Shown here piece after piece: positions 11,617 to 23,071 of a stretch of 64,000 nt of DNA. Position numbers and translations under genes: made by a program. The notes under the pieces are model-generated. The model had not been told where the DNA came from. It was given only the letters and a program-made list of their open reading frames with translations, and made no database searches. Each line of letters opens with the position of its first letter. Position 1 is the first letter of the stretch. Source of the DNA: Coprinopsis marcescibilis (lineage: Eukaryota; Basidiomycota; Agaricomycetes; Agaricales; Psathyrellaceae); assembly GCA_004369085.1 (NCBI GenBank), contig ML210187.1, positions 62,001 to 126,000 on the forward strand. The letters are read 5' to 3'.

Positions 11617-13877
11617 ATGCTTACAGCCTACAAGGTGGTGGGTACCCTTGCGACCCTCGGCTTTCTATGGATTGTACGAAGGAGGTCTGGGAAGAAGTCA
11701 CGACTTCCCCTACCACCTGGCCCACCTGGGCTGCCTTTGATTGGAAACCTGAAGGACATGCCAACCAGCCTGGAGTGGGAGAGATATCACGAGTGGTGCA
11801 AGGAGTACAGTACGTCGTCGACCAAGCTTCGTTGACCTCACTGAATGCAGCTCCTATTAGATACTGATATTTTGCACCTTCGGGTAGCCAATACAACATT
11901 GATTGTGCTCGACACAGCCGAAGCTGCTAATGACTTGCTTGAGAAGCGGTCTTCGCTATATTCTGGCCGGTGGGTCGTACCAATGTAGACTTAGACGCGG
12001 CCTCACTAACACCGCTCCTTTATTATAGCGCTCGCCTGCCAATGGTCAACGAACTCATGGGATGGACCTTCAACTTTGGGTTTATGAACTACGGTGCGTG
12101 CGAGACTCTGAGCAGGGCCATGGCGCTGAGACCTGGATTTGTCGCTGGCTTGCACACGCAGGCGACTATTGGTGTGTCATTTAGAACCATCCGCACCACG
12201 GATATTGATACTGTCCGTGCCCAGGCGCAAGCATCGTCGCATCTTTCACCAGTCCTTCCACCCCGCAGCTGCTCGACAGTTCCACCCCCATATCTCCAAG
12301 GCTACGAGGAAGATGTTAAATCGCTTCCTGGAAGACCCCGGTGATATGATGGAGATCCTACGACAGTGTGTTATCTATGTCTCCCAGAGTTCTCACTTTG
12401 CAAGATTGACCATGTCAATAGCTTAGCCGCGGAAACGGTCTTGAAAATTGCCTACGGTATTGAAATTCAAGACAAGGACGACCCCTATGTGCGAGTCGCA
12501 GAGGCCGCCGTTCATACTTTGCAGACTGCAGCGATTCCTGGAACTTACCTTGTTGACACGGTTCCCCTGCTCAAATACATCCCTGCGTGGGTACCGGGAG
12601 CCGGCTTCCAAACAAAAGCCAAGGAATGGAGAGTTTTGGCCAGGAAGATGGTAGAAGATCCGTACCGCACGGTAAAAGCAGCAATCGTGAGTTACGTTCT
12701 CATCTCATGCTTTTGCGCGTCTAATATATCTATTCTTAGTTAAATGGGACTGCTGTTACCTTCTTTGTATCTCTCAGTCTCCAAAAAATGGAGGATGGGA
12801 CTACAGATGAGGCTTATCAAGAAGATATCATCAAGTCGACTGCCGGAACTATGTACACCGGTATGTGCATCGGGCTTATATCCTGAGACTGGTCGCTTAT
12901 GCGTCTTGCGGACAGCGGGGACGGATACAGTACGTCATAACATTCCCTGACTTGCAATGTGGATGCAATCTTGATGATTATACAGACCGTTGCAGCAATT
13001 AGCTCGTGTTTGTTGGCGCTGACCAAACATCCAGAAATATTGAAGAAAGCGCAGAAGGAACTTGACTCTGTAATTCAAGCGGGTAGCCTCCCCGACTTTG
13101 ACGATGAGCCGTCGCTTCCGTATATCACTGCAATTGCGAGGGAGGCCTTGAGATGGCGAGATGTCGTACCAATCGGTATTACATAATCGCGTTCTTGCTT
13201 CGCCCTGGTTCGCTGAAACTGAATGTACTTGTATCAGCGATTCCTCATATGCTCACTGTTGACGATGAGTACCGCGGATATCACCTTCCTGCAGGATCGG
13301 TTGTGATTCCGAATGCTTGGTGCGTATACTCACTATTTTATGGTTCAACTACAAGCATATGTCCTCATGTTTGTTCCAGGGCGATGTTGCACGATGAGAA
13401 AGTCTACCCAGAACCCTTCAGATTCAATCCGGATCGATTTATGAAAGACGGAAAATTGGATCTCAAGACCCAACGCGACCCTAACCACGCATGCTTTGGA
13501 TTCGGAAGGCGGTAAGCAGTGCTCTTTCACCTGATCCACCTATACATAATACATCCCTAACTCTTTCAACTCCAGTATTTGTCCTGGGCGCTTTATGGCC
13601 TTCTCTGCAGTTTGGCTTGCAATTGCGTCCATTCTATACGTCTTTGACATCGAAAAAAAGAAAGACGAATGTGGAAACGACATAGAGCCACTGGAAGAAT
13701 ATATATCAACTTTAGTTGTGTAAGTATTGGGTTTATTCGTAGCGATTAGAGGTGGTAGGACTAACTCAAAGCTCAAGAATGGTCAAACCTTTCCAATATA
13801 CGATCAAGCCTCGCTCGAAAGAGAAGGAGGAGCTTATCAGGTCCTCATTACCTGGCTCGGGGGCCTTCGATTTATAA
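11617..13877 (+). CDS. Cytochrome P450 monooxygenase (array 1, intact copy)
   Basis: Thirteen exons: 11617-11809, 11861-11969, 12029-12093, 12162-12171, 12225-12365, 12422-12686, 12740-12860, 12916-12929, 12986-13175, 13238-13319, 13380-13511, 13576-13719, 13772-13877. They keep frame and give 523 residues, the normal size for a microsomal P450. N-terminal membrane anchor (about 5-22) with a basic RRRSGKK stop-transfer, then the hinge LPLPPGPPGLPLIGN. I-helix AGTDTT starts at 302, K-helix E359-x-x-R362, and the heme loop FGFGRRICPG has the ligand Cys443. Exons 4 and 8 are only 10 and 14 nt. The residues on both sides of the 10-nt exon (GDY/WRKHRR) match the other P450s here, which supports it. 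The acceptor of exon 13 could also be six bases further on. Substrate cannot be deduced; it resembles the expanded Agaricomycete P450s of secondary or xenobiotic metabolism. It is flanked by two decayed relatives. Confidence 0.95.
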
Positions 13878-14094
13878 GTCCGCGGCTTTAGGTTATCTGT
13901 ACGTACTACTTTACTACTAATCTCGCCTGTATCAGCACATCACCAATAAATCAAAGTTCGCTCCCAATGGCTAGGATTCTTCAAAAGGAGAATATTTGAA
14001 TCTGATTTGCTCTCAAAGTTGAGCCATAAGCTCTTCTAATACCACTCAGCACGCTGCGCGCACCTCTCCGCTACCTTTCTCGGTGCATTCGACC

Positions 14095-15187
14095 ATGTTC
14101 AACAGCGACAAACTTGCACTCGGTCTGGCGATAGCCAGTCTTCTTTGGCTTGTCCGTAGAAGAAATGCACGTAAATCCCGATTACTCCTACCACCTGGAC
14201 CAAAAGGTTTACAATTCGTTGGAAATCTGGGAGACATTCCGAATGGTGGCTTTGAGTGGGAAACGTACCACAAGTGGTGCCAGGAGTACAGTGCGTCGTT
14301 CACGGATGTTCTTCATACAGATACTTGACCCTCTCATCTATAGATACCAATATCCTTCACCTTCGTCTGGCCGGGACTACATTTATTACACTTGACGACT
14401 TTGAAACCGCTAACGACTTCCAGAAACTCTGGATCCGGACATACCGAGTCTGTGCCCGCTGCATTCAATTGGACACGCCTGGGTCAGTCTAGAGGACTTG
14501 TATGTGTAGAAACTTAAAAGGCGACTCGCCCCAGTGTAGTTTGACGCTGCAACGGATTTGATAACATCTTCATCAAAAGCGCCATCCTCTGAAGCGTTTT
14601 CAAGTTTCTGCAAGCTAACGGAGACAAACGACGTTGCCGCTGTCCCATAGGCCTAGATTGTAGAGGATCAGATACGCGAGCGATCTCGCTCTAAAAGGGC
14701 GTTGCCTCATGACGAGAAAATCTACCCCGAGCCCTTCAAGTTTAACCCGGATCGATTCATGAAAGATGGAAAGCTTGACGTGGAGACCCAACGGGACCCT
14801 CACCACGCGTGTTTTGGATTCGGAAGGTGGTACCGGACTACTTTGCTTTCAAGCTCAGAGAATACTCACTTGTATACAGGATATGTCCTGGGCGGTACAT
14901 GGCGTTCTCCGCCATTTGGCTTGCCATAGCCTCAATCCGCTATATCTTTGACCTCGAAAAGGCAAAAGACGAGGAGGGAAACGATATCGAACCTCTCGAG
15001 GAGTTGATTTCGGCCTTAGTCGTGTGAGTTGTGACTAGTTGGCCTAGATATACTCTATGCGCTGAGCTGACGTGTGATACAAATGTGAAGGAGAGTGCTG
15101 CCCTTTCAATACGCACTTCGACCTCGTTCTGGGGAAATAGAAGAGCTAATTAAACGGGTGCTTCGCAATTCCGACAATTTATATTGA
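14095..15187 (+). pseudogene. Cytochrome P450 pseudogene with missing middle (array 1, copy 3)
   Basis: The first two exons (membrane anchor, LLLPPGPKGLQFVGN hinge, NTNILHLRLAGTT segment) and the last exons (PHDEKIYPEPFKFNPDRF, FGFGR, ICPGRYMAFS and the C-terminus ending at 15187) match the P450 at 11617-13877. Between about 14425 and 14698 the roughly 300 residues holding the I- and K-helices are replaced by about 275 bp that does not resemble a P450. The donor after FGFGR is also damaged. The cysteine loop survives, but without the helices no P450 fold is possible. Confidence 0.88.
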
Positions 15188-17641
15188 CCGGAGCTATGAC
15201 ACGACCTAGAAAACGGGGTTCTCTACCGTCGATTGTACTAGTACTTGCTCTCTGCGAAAATACATACGGAGAGTTTCCGCTCCACCTGTGTTGTTGATTG
15301 AAGACTCAGAATTAGGCGTGCTTGAACACTGATTGACAGATCTGTCCTTTTCCTAGAGGTTCAAAAGTAGCGAAAAGATGATCAAGATCCTTCAGGGATG
15401 GTCGTTGTGACTGCATTTTGAAAAGGAAACTCGGAGGAGCCCATGGATGGGCTGATTGCTTCTCATCAACATGGTCCTGTTCTACCTTGGTTTTCAGATT
15501 CAACCTCTGTATATTCAACAAGTCCGGGTGTTGGATGAACGGTCATCTACAGAATACGTTTTTCTCTCGCTTTTTGATGCTGACAGCGCTATTGTATTTC
15601 GGTTAGGCGCCCGGAACTAAGCCACGGATCTGCGCAGGCGGTAAAGTCAGATAAACAGAATCGCAGAACGTATAACTTTCCTCTCATCGCTATGCTCGAC
15701 CAGCAACCCTATTCAAACTATCTAAGAGCGTCTTCTAGTCATCCTAGCCAACTACGGTTCACCCCATTCCCACAGAAGCAGAGAAAATTTAATATCGCTC
15801 GTGTGAAAGCCAGAGTTCCCAATTTAGCCACGCAAAATCTTTCCGGCGGGTCAGGACATTAATCCGGACTTTATTCCGACAACCTCATCCGTGCAGGTTC
15901 TGTACACGGGGTGCCTCCGCTCCATGTTCCATACAGAAATATCAGAAGGAGCTCAAAACAGAACATACCAACCAACTTACTAAGTGCAGCGTTTAATTAA
16001 GAACAGCGAGCGAACCTGACAAAGCCTCATGGTACCCCCGTGAGTTGGCAAAGTCTCAACAAAGCAACGAATGCAACCGTTTATTGGGCCCCATGACCAT
16101 CCGGCTCCAAACCGAGTTCGAGGAAGTGCAATCCGAACGACAGCAAACGTGCAACTTGGAACTCGTGGTCCAACATGCATACCTGGTATGGCGGACGTAT
16201 CCAGGGCCAACACTCGGCGCGACAAAAAAGTCACACTGATAGCTTACAATTAAACTTCTTCATTCACCAAGCAGAAGATGATCATCACCTTAATTATAGC
16301 CCACCACAATCCCACCAACACTTACCTTCTCACCTTGACGCTTCCGTTTCGGTAGGAAAGCCTCAAAGTTCCCTCAAGGTACACATCTGTCTTCACTGAC
16401 ATGTGAAATACGCCAAGCCGTCGCCGTCAGTGTTCTCTGGCAGAAGGTAGCTTAGCTTAGCTTTAGCTCTATCTAACTATATTTTAAGTTAACAGTCAAC
16501 ACTCAAGGTTTTGCAAAGGAGGAGAGAAGCGGAGGAAGACGCAGGAGGAACACTTCGCGAGATGGCTAGAACGACTTGAAACGGAACCGTTTCGGAGGGC
16601 TCGGAAGAATCGAACACCGAAAAGTTTCTTCTGCTCAGAAAGGTCATATGAGAATAGAGTTGGAACATGGGCCCCAGAGCCCGTCTCTAAGAGAAGAAGT
16701 GACCTGCAAAGGTACCCTCGGACTGAGTAGGGTCCTCACCGTTGACACGTGTAGGAAGACACTTGTAAAACGCCATCCACCTTTCTTAGCCGCTCTAGTC
16801 GCAGTTCTTTCCAGTTCTCTTATCACCAACCAAGTGGAGACAAGAGCTCGTCTAATGCGTACAGAAGGAGAAGTTCAAACATCAGAGACAGCTCAACACG
16901 CCCAACCCTCATGTCACACACGTGTATCTGAAATCCAATACGGCATATGCCATAGCCGCTCTAATTGCAACAAGACAACGGGTAGAGTAAAACGTACAGC
17001 GGAAACACGCAGTAGTAATAGTGTTCGTGATTGTAACAGAACAAGTTGAACTAAGTAAAAGTAATGATGAATGAAGCTTAAACTAAACTAAGAGAATGTG
17101 TGGCTACAAAACTAACGTCTACAGATGACATACATCCCGAATGTTCAATCATGAACGAAGTAGGGAAAAAAACACACAACAGTTGACTATCGTACAAACA
17201 AAAAACAAATGCTTCAGAAACACAGAATGACGTGCGGGTTATGAAATTAAATGAACTGGTCAAATGAACAAAACGATAACTTATGAGCGACAGGGCAGTT
17301 GGTAGTGACAACGACGACAATAGATGTGCAAACTTATGCAATGGTGAAAATAGAAGAATGATAGTGTTGTTAAGGGGCGTATGGGCGTCGCGGGAACAAA
17401 TGAAATCAAGGGGGTATGGAAAGGAGTGGCACAGACAATCGAACATGTCTGCACCCTGGCTCGGGTCTGAAGGAAGTTTGGAAGCGGTATGAAGGTCCAG
17501 GGAGCGGCTTTGGCGATTAAGTCGGAAGTGGTCCAAGTGGTATACTTTTGGCGAAAATCGAGAGCAAAGGGAGGGTGTGGAGGTCAACGAACGGAAACGC
17601 CTACTGTAGGCTATAGATAAGGATGGTGGACGACTGGGGAC
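15188..17641. other. Gene-poor stretch
   Basis: No gene could be supported on either strand. Open frames at about 16576-17049 (+) and 17078-17587 (-) lack splice-supported neighbours, domains or plausible composition. The part next to 17641 should be the 3' UTR of the F-box gene. No repeat array or transposon ends were found. Confidence 0.45.
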
Positions 17642-19753
17642 CTACACAAAACGAACGTTAGGGCCAAAAATGCAATCAAAAACATAGGCGGAGTAAACGT
17701 ACCGATCCGGTGGTTCAGTGCACGTTACATTCTCGACACGGCCGCCCAACCACTTTACGATATCCTGGCCCAGACTCGGACACTCCAGCAGCTCCAAAGT
17801 CTTTAGTGGAACAGGTGTAACTCCTCCAACCGGCTGACTCGCAGCTGCCCCGGCTGCCGGATTCCTCGCTTCAATAAGTTGAACCAACTTTGCTACCCCG
17901 TCTCCATGCGAGTGGCAATTCTTCATCGACAAACTCTCCAGGAGAGGACACGCCCATGTGGTCATCGGATTATTATCAGTGTCTGGGGGTCCGAGCGCAG
18001 TGAGAAGCGATTCAAATGGTGTACCACCAACCTCCATACTCTTGAGTTGGGTCAGCTCGGACAGAATATTCCATGAAATGACGATTCCGCCTGGCCCGTA
18101 ATAGAATGGAGCCACCGTTGATGCAGTCCCGTAAGCGATAGACAGATGCGATAACGGCGGCGCACACGACCGTGTGAGAAGACTGGAGAGCGTATCTTCG
18201 ATCGGATCGCGCGATTCAATGTCAATAGTCAGCGACTCCAGGCCTGGAAGAACGAGCGTGTCGACGAGTTGGGTGAGAAGGTAGTGACCCCCGACACTGA
18301 AGGAGGTCAGATCTGGCAATGTTAGAGGCGACATTGCAAGTATAGATGGGAGAACACCCTGGAAGTGGATGGCAAGGGTCTTGAGGCCAGGACTGGAGCT
18401 CAGAATCCACTGAATTCGATCCAATGGAAGATGGGATGTGGGAGTTGCGCGCAATGTCAGGTGTTCCAGTCTCTTGAGCATCGGGGAGGACCACTTGAAC
18501 GGCGTATGTTGAAGCGTCACCGACCGAAGTTTCGGCAAGCAAACGACAGTTCCTTCACCAGAGTTTGGTAACCAGGGCCATTCGACATAGAATCCGGCTT
18601 CCGCGCTCGAAACTTCAAACTCTTTCAACAGTGGTGCATCGCCTGTATGACGATCAATCAGCATTTGACTAGGCTGGGAAATAAGGTACTAACCGTTAAT
18701 GGATTTGAGTGCACCCATTGACGTGAACTGCCTGTCAAACCTGAATATGAACCGTTCCCACCTATGCATCTGCTCCCCCAGATAGAAGAATGCGATATGA
18801 CCCCAGTGCATGCTGATTTTCGACGTTGATGCCCCGCGATCTGACGTCTGCTGAACGTTCCAGGGGTCATGAGGGCTGGGAGACGGAGGCATAACGATGG
18901 GAATATTTCCCCCTTGCCCTGCCGTCCCTGGAGGTGCTGGTGGCGGCGGATGAGGGGTAATATACGCAGCTGTGGTGATGCCATTCGGTGGCGGGAGGCT
19001 GGAGTTCCAATGTGGTGTCGGCGGGCTTGGCGAATTGTTGGACGAGGACCCCCGCCGAGCTGACCCTTCCTGATTTTGAGATATCGGTGGTGCAACCCTG
19101 AGGAATATCTCAATGTCCAAGGGCACAACATCGCCCGATCTCTCCAACCACAGTCGAATGGTGTCAGCAGAAGCCGAAGGCGTCGTGATGAGACGGATCT
19201 ATTAGGTTCGAGGCAAAGTGTAAGCAATCAGATACAGGACCTCGATAAGGGAGAACAGTTCAAGATTATGGAATCACAATGGGTAAGGAACCATTTCGGA
19301 GTAGAAACGGACCGCCAAGTGGGAAATAGGGTACGAGGGGACGGATTCGAAACGCGCGAAGACAGCGTGTGCACTTACCTTGGACCAAAGAAGCGGCATC
19401 CTCAAGGCTAGCCTCCTCCACGATGTGCAGACCCCCGCGAGGATCCACGCCGAACAGGCGTGTTCCTCGAAGCACCACATGAATATCTCTCTCAACAGCT
19501 CCTGCGGCAACCTCCTCACTGGACTCAGATACGCCAGCGTAGCGAGCTCGTCCTGCACCAATCTAGCTTTCTCTGCCTCCAGTTCATTGATTGCACATCT
19601 TGATTCGCGCACAATTTCAGCGAGCGCCTTTTCCGCAGCGTCAATCTTGTTGGCAACAAATTCTATCGAGGCGCGCCTGAGTTCCAGGGCGTGTCGTGCA
19701 CTGTTGAGCGAGGCCGTTGTCGGTGGGTCGGGAAACTGTAGCGCAGGGGCCAT
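17642..19753 (-). CDS. F-box protein with leucine-rich C-terminal region
   Basis: Three exons (19379-19753, 18694-19198, 17642-18642) give 626 residues. After an N-terminal coiled-coil-like helix (about 15-70, rich in E, A, L and R) comes an F-box core (RRLPQELLREIFMWC ... CTSWRRLALRMPLLWSK, about 80-125). F-box proteins bind SKP1 and bring targets to SCF ubiquitin ligases. Residues about 160-260 hold a Pro/Ser/Gly-rich insert. The last ~330 residues contain repeated L-xx-L elements of the LRR type (LPKLRSVTLQHTPF, LKRLEHLTLRATPT, LPGLESLTIDI, PLLESLSMKNC, LKTLELLECPSL). This layout is very common in Agaricales and the targets are unknown. Intron 1 is 180 nt, long for this window, so a missed small exon there is possible. 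Confidence 0.86.
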
Positions 19754-21342
19754 GGCGGCTGTCCTACCTGGAGCGACGACCAGTAAATGGACGGGAGATC
19801 AAGCGAGGGAAAAGGAATCTGGGGGATCCAAAGTCTTGAGAGAGAGCAACTGACCACTTCTCATAAGACCGTCAACCTCGATTCAAACTCCGCAATCACC
19901 GAGCGATTTGCTAAAGGCCCGGACTCAAAAGTTCAGTTTCGTTCTTGTCCTCGTACCTGGCCACAGTCATGCCCAGCGAGAGGAAGAATATACGCGTCCG
20001 AGTCGACAGGAAAGAAGGATACTGCCAAGTGTGATCCACAGGCTGCCCTCTATATGAATGTTGTGTAGGCCCCGAAATGAAAGAAGCGGCGACAACAACC
20101 AACGGCCTTGGTTGTCATAGCTGCATGTCCACTATTCAAGTTCCTCAGAATCGCACATTTAGAAGATGAAAAAAGACAAAAGACTTGCTGGAGAATGCAA
20201 CCGAAGACGTGCAACCTTGATTAGAATGATGATGCGAATGGAGCCCGGTGCTCATGCGACTGGTCTTCTGAAACGGATTGCCTCCTCGAAATCGGATACG
20301 TTGGGACCAAAAACGGCCGAATAGCTGTTGAAACACGACGGGCACACAACAAGCATCATGGTCGTTCAAGAACAAGGTCCATACTTGCATTGGCGCCAGC
20401 CAAATCAACAAACCCAGCCAATACAAGCTCCGCGGCAAATTGCTCATCGAGTCTTCCTCGATTATCCGATATCCACCCTAACGTCGCAAAGCAATGCTGA
20501 ATCAATAACATCCCAGGAAGACCCTAACAAAGCATCGAAAGGAACATCCAGGGTTCGGACATCTCACCGAATATCGCAATCGCTTATTCTCGTTCTCAGA
20601 CTCACCGGCGATGTCCTGGAACGGACCTACACCCGAACCAGGAACAGACACCCACATTCGGCGTATATGGCGTTTGATAAGACAGACAGATGCGCACCAA
20701 CAAAGATACATGTGCATTCGCATTCCTTCTGACAGCCTGACGACCCTAAGTAGAGCCCAGAGTCAGTCACGAGCATTATAAAAAGTCCCTAGTCTACATT
20801 GGAAAATTCGCAATGAATAGTACACGCTTTAGCCTGAATAAACAGACACCGTAAGCCATAAATACCACTGAACCAAGCGGTGAAGCGAAAAAGCCGGGAA
20901 AATATGGACTGCACCGAACATATCGCGAGCTATTCCTTCCAGCCTGAACTCTATCCGACAGATAGAGCGTGCGTCCTGGACCCAGAAGACATATCGCTGA
21001 CAAGAATACGTCATTCCAAGTCGCGTCTCCCCCAAAAGTCGCCACAATCAACGCACAAGCCCGCCGCCACCACCACCACCGACAAGCCATCGCACCGAAT
21101 GGGACTACAAACCGATACGGAGCATAGGCGCATCGGGACCCAACTCCTCCAAACCAAAGCCAGAACCCCAAAAAATCGAAAAACTCACTAACCATAGCCA
21201 TAACTAGTCCCACCCATCTCCATAGATAGCACACCAACAATTCCATTAACAAGGAAAGGGTATCACCAACAGATGATGATGAAGAAGAGGAGGAGCGACA
21301 ACAACAACACGGAGAGGATGAGAACAGCCCGCACCCAACAAT
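19754..21342. other. Intergenic region
   Basis: This lies between the F-box gene start (reading left) and the stop of TOA2 (also reading left), so it holds the F-box promoter and the TOA2 3' flank. No gene is supported. The 20794-21252 minus-strand open frame is a Trp/Phe-rich shadow without splice partners. Confidence 0.45.
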
Positions 21343-21929
21343 CTACTTCTTCCCAGCTTCAATAGCTTCCCCATTCTTGCACGCAATAATCTTGATCTTG
21401 GGCGCGTTGACCATCTCATTCGACTCCATCTTGAACGACGCATTCTTCACGATAAACGTCCAAACGTCATCGCATAACCTGTATGTATGCAGGTGGCCCT
21501 AAAGTAATCAACCGCATGAGCCTGCGCCATGGCACACAACACGCGAGGCAGCGCACCTTGAGCGTAGTCTTCGTCTTGACCTGCTTGACCATAGTATCCG
21601 CCAGCGACTTGTCAAACTACCAAAAATCAGCCCTGCACAACGCACCCAACCAAACGAACCAACGCACCTGCTGCAAAACCTTCATAGCCAACTGCGGCGT
21701 GATAGCCCCGCTCGTAATGAGTTCGTCCAACGAATCAGTCAGGGCCATTCCAATCCTAATTCCGCCACCCCAATTCCAATCCCAATTCCAACATATCCAA
21801 CCCCAATTCCACACATACAACAGAACCCCACCCGAAAAACGCAATTCAAATCAACACCACGCGACCAAACCGCAAAAGATAAAATACGCACGAAGAGCCC
21901 CGATAAAACTCGTAATAAGCAGTCGCCAT
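21343..21929 (-). CDS. TOA2: Transcription initiation factor IIA, small (gamma) subunit
   Basis: Four exons (21892-21929, 21668-21755, 21557-21616, 21343-21498) join in phase to 113 residues, the usual length for the family. The N-terminal four-helix-bundle part ([20 protein letters not shown], then [27 protein letters not shown]) and the C-terminal beta-barrel part ([20 protein letters not shown]) are both complete and typical. TFIIA stabilises TBP on the TATA box in RNA polymerase II initiation; this subunit pairs with the large TOA1 subunit. Intron 1 is 136 nt and interrupts codon 13. It is an essential single-copy housekeeping gene in fungi and shows no damage here. Confidence 0.97.
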
Positions 21930-23071
21930 GTTTCAATATCAATTCACAACGCCACTCCGAATGCGAATGCGAATGTCACTGCTTCTGCCCTGCCTGTGTC
22001 GTGCGTAACTCGGCTAGTTTCACCCAAGCTACCGTTCTTCTCCCAGTCGGTCTTGGTCTTGAACTTGGTCCGATCTGGTCTGGTATGGTCTGGTATGGTA
22101 CGTTCCGCCTGGTATGATATGATATGCTCTGGTCGTACCAATCCTCAGCAGTAACGAGACAACTCTGCTCTTGCACTCGTCACAGCCCAACCACCCTTTC
22201 CAAATCAATCACAAAGTTGGTCCTAAAAGCGACGAAAAGAGAGAGAGAGGAGTGGTAGCAATCAAAACTCGCCGTGAGCTCGTGGTGGATGCAAGCAAAG
22301 ACCAAGCCACTGCACCAGTTTACTAAACCTCGATCGTCCCCCACAAATGCTGACAGTGACAGTGACTCGGCCCTTCCGGCTCACTCGGAGCTTGCACGTG
22401 ATATCCGAGTCACGCTACCAGAAATAAACACAGGGGCTAATTAAAAACGCGCGTTTGTACCCGGAACATCAGAGGCCGGTACAATTACATGGCACCCCAC
22501 TGAACTCTCCCACTCACACAGAGAAAAAATACGCTCTATTCAAAATTTTACATATAGTACTTGCGCCACAATACTTGTACAAAAACAGACATACGAAACA
22601 CTTGGCTTAAAAATCATCTACAAACCACCAAGATCATAGACTGAACGAATACACAGCGTCCATGCAAAAACCTAAAAAAAATGGCGCCCAAGAGAACTAC
22701 TACGACTCGAAACAATAATAACATTACATATAGACTAGGACCTTCTGTTGGGATAGGAGCCGCGCAAACATCAAACACTTTCATCGCAAAGTTTTCAAAA
22801 AAGAGGGACGAGAGAGGGGAAAAAGAAAAACAGTCATAGGAAGATTAGCCAGAACAGAATCATACGAATCAAAATCGTAACGCCATCCAAAACCTCGGGA
22901 ATGGATAAACAACGTAAAAAGTCGTAAAACAACGATAATGTCAAAAAATCGTAGAGGCGATAGTCCCACGAGAGGATGAGAGAGCGAGAGCCTGAGGGTG
23001 ATAATCCCACCAGAGGAGAAGAGAACGAGAGGATGCTAGTCCCAAGAGAGGAGAGGAGAGAGCCCACCACC
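21930..23071. other. TOA2 upstream region and 3' flank of the RRM gene
   Basis: No gene seen. Immediately upstream of TOA2, around 22060-22140, there is a degenerate TGGTATGGTC-type tandem repeat. Around 22970-23060 a GAGAGGA-rich purine run precedes the RRM gene's stop and would be in its 3' UTR. Confidence 0.5.

Noticed and set aside
16576..17049. 157-codon + strand open frame
   Set aside because: No domain, odd composition and no splice-supported neighbour exons.
20794..21252. 152-codon minus-strand open frame rich in Trp and Phe
   Set aside because: Sits in the TOA2 3' flank; looks like chance reading of low-complexity DNA.
21483..22154. 223-codon + strand open frame
   Set aside because: Antisense to TOA2, whose four exons are certain.
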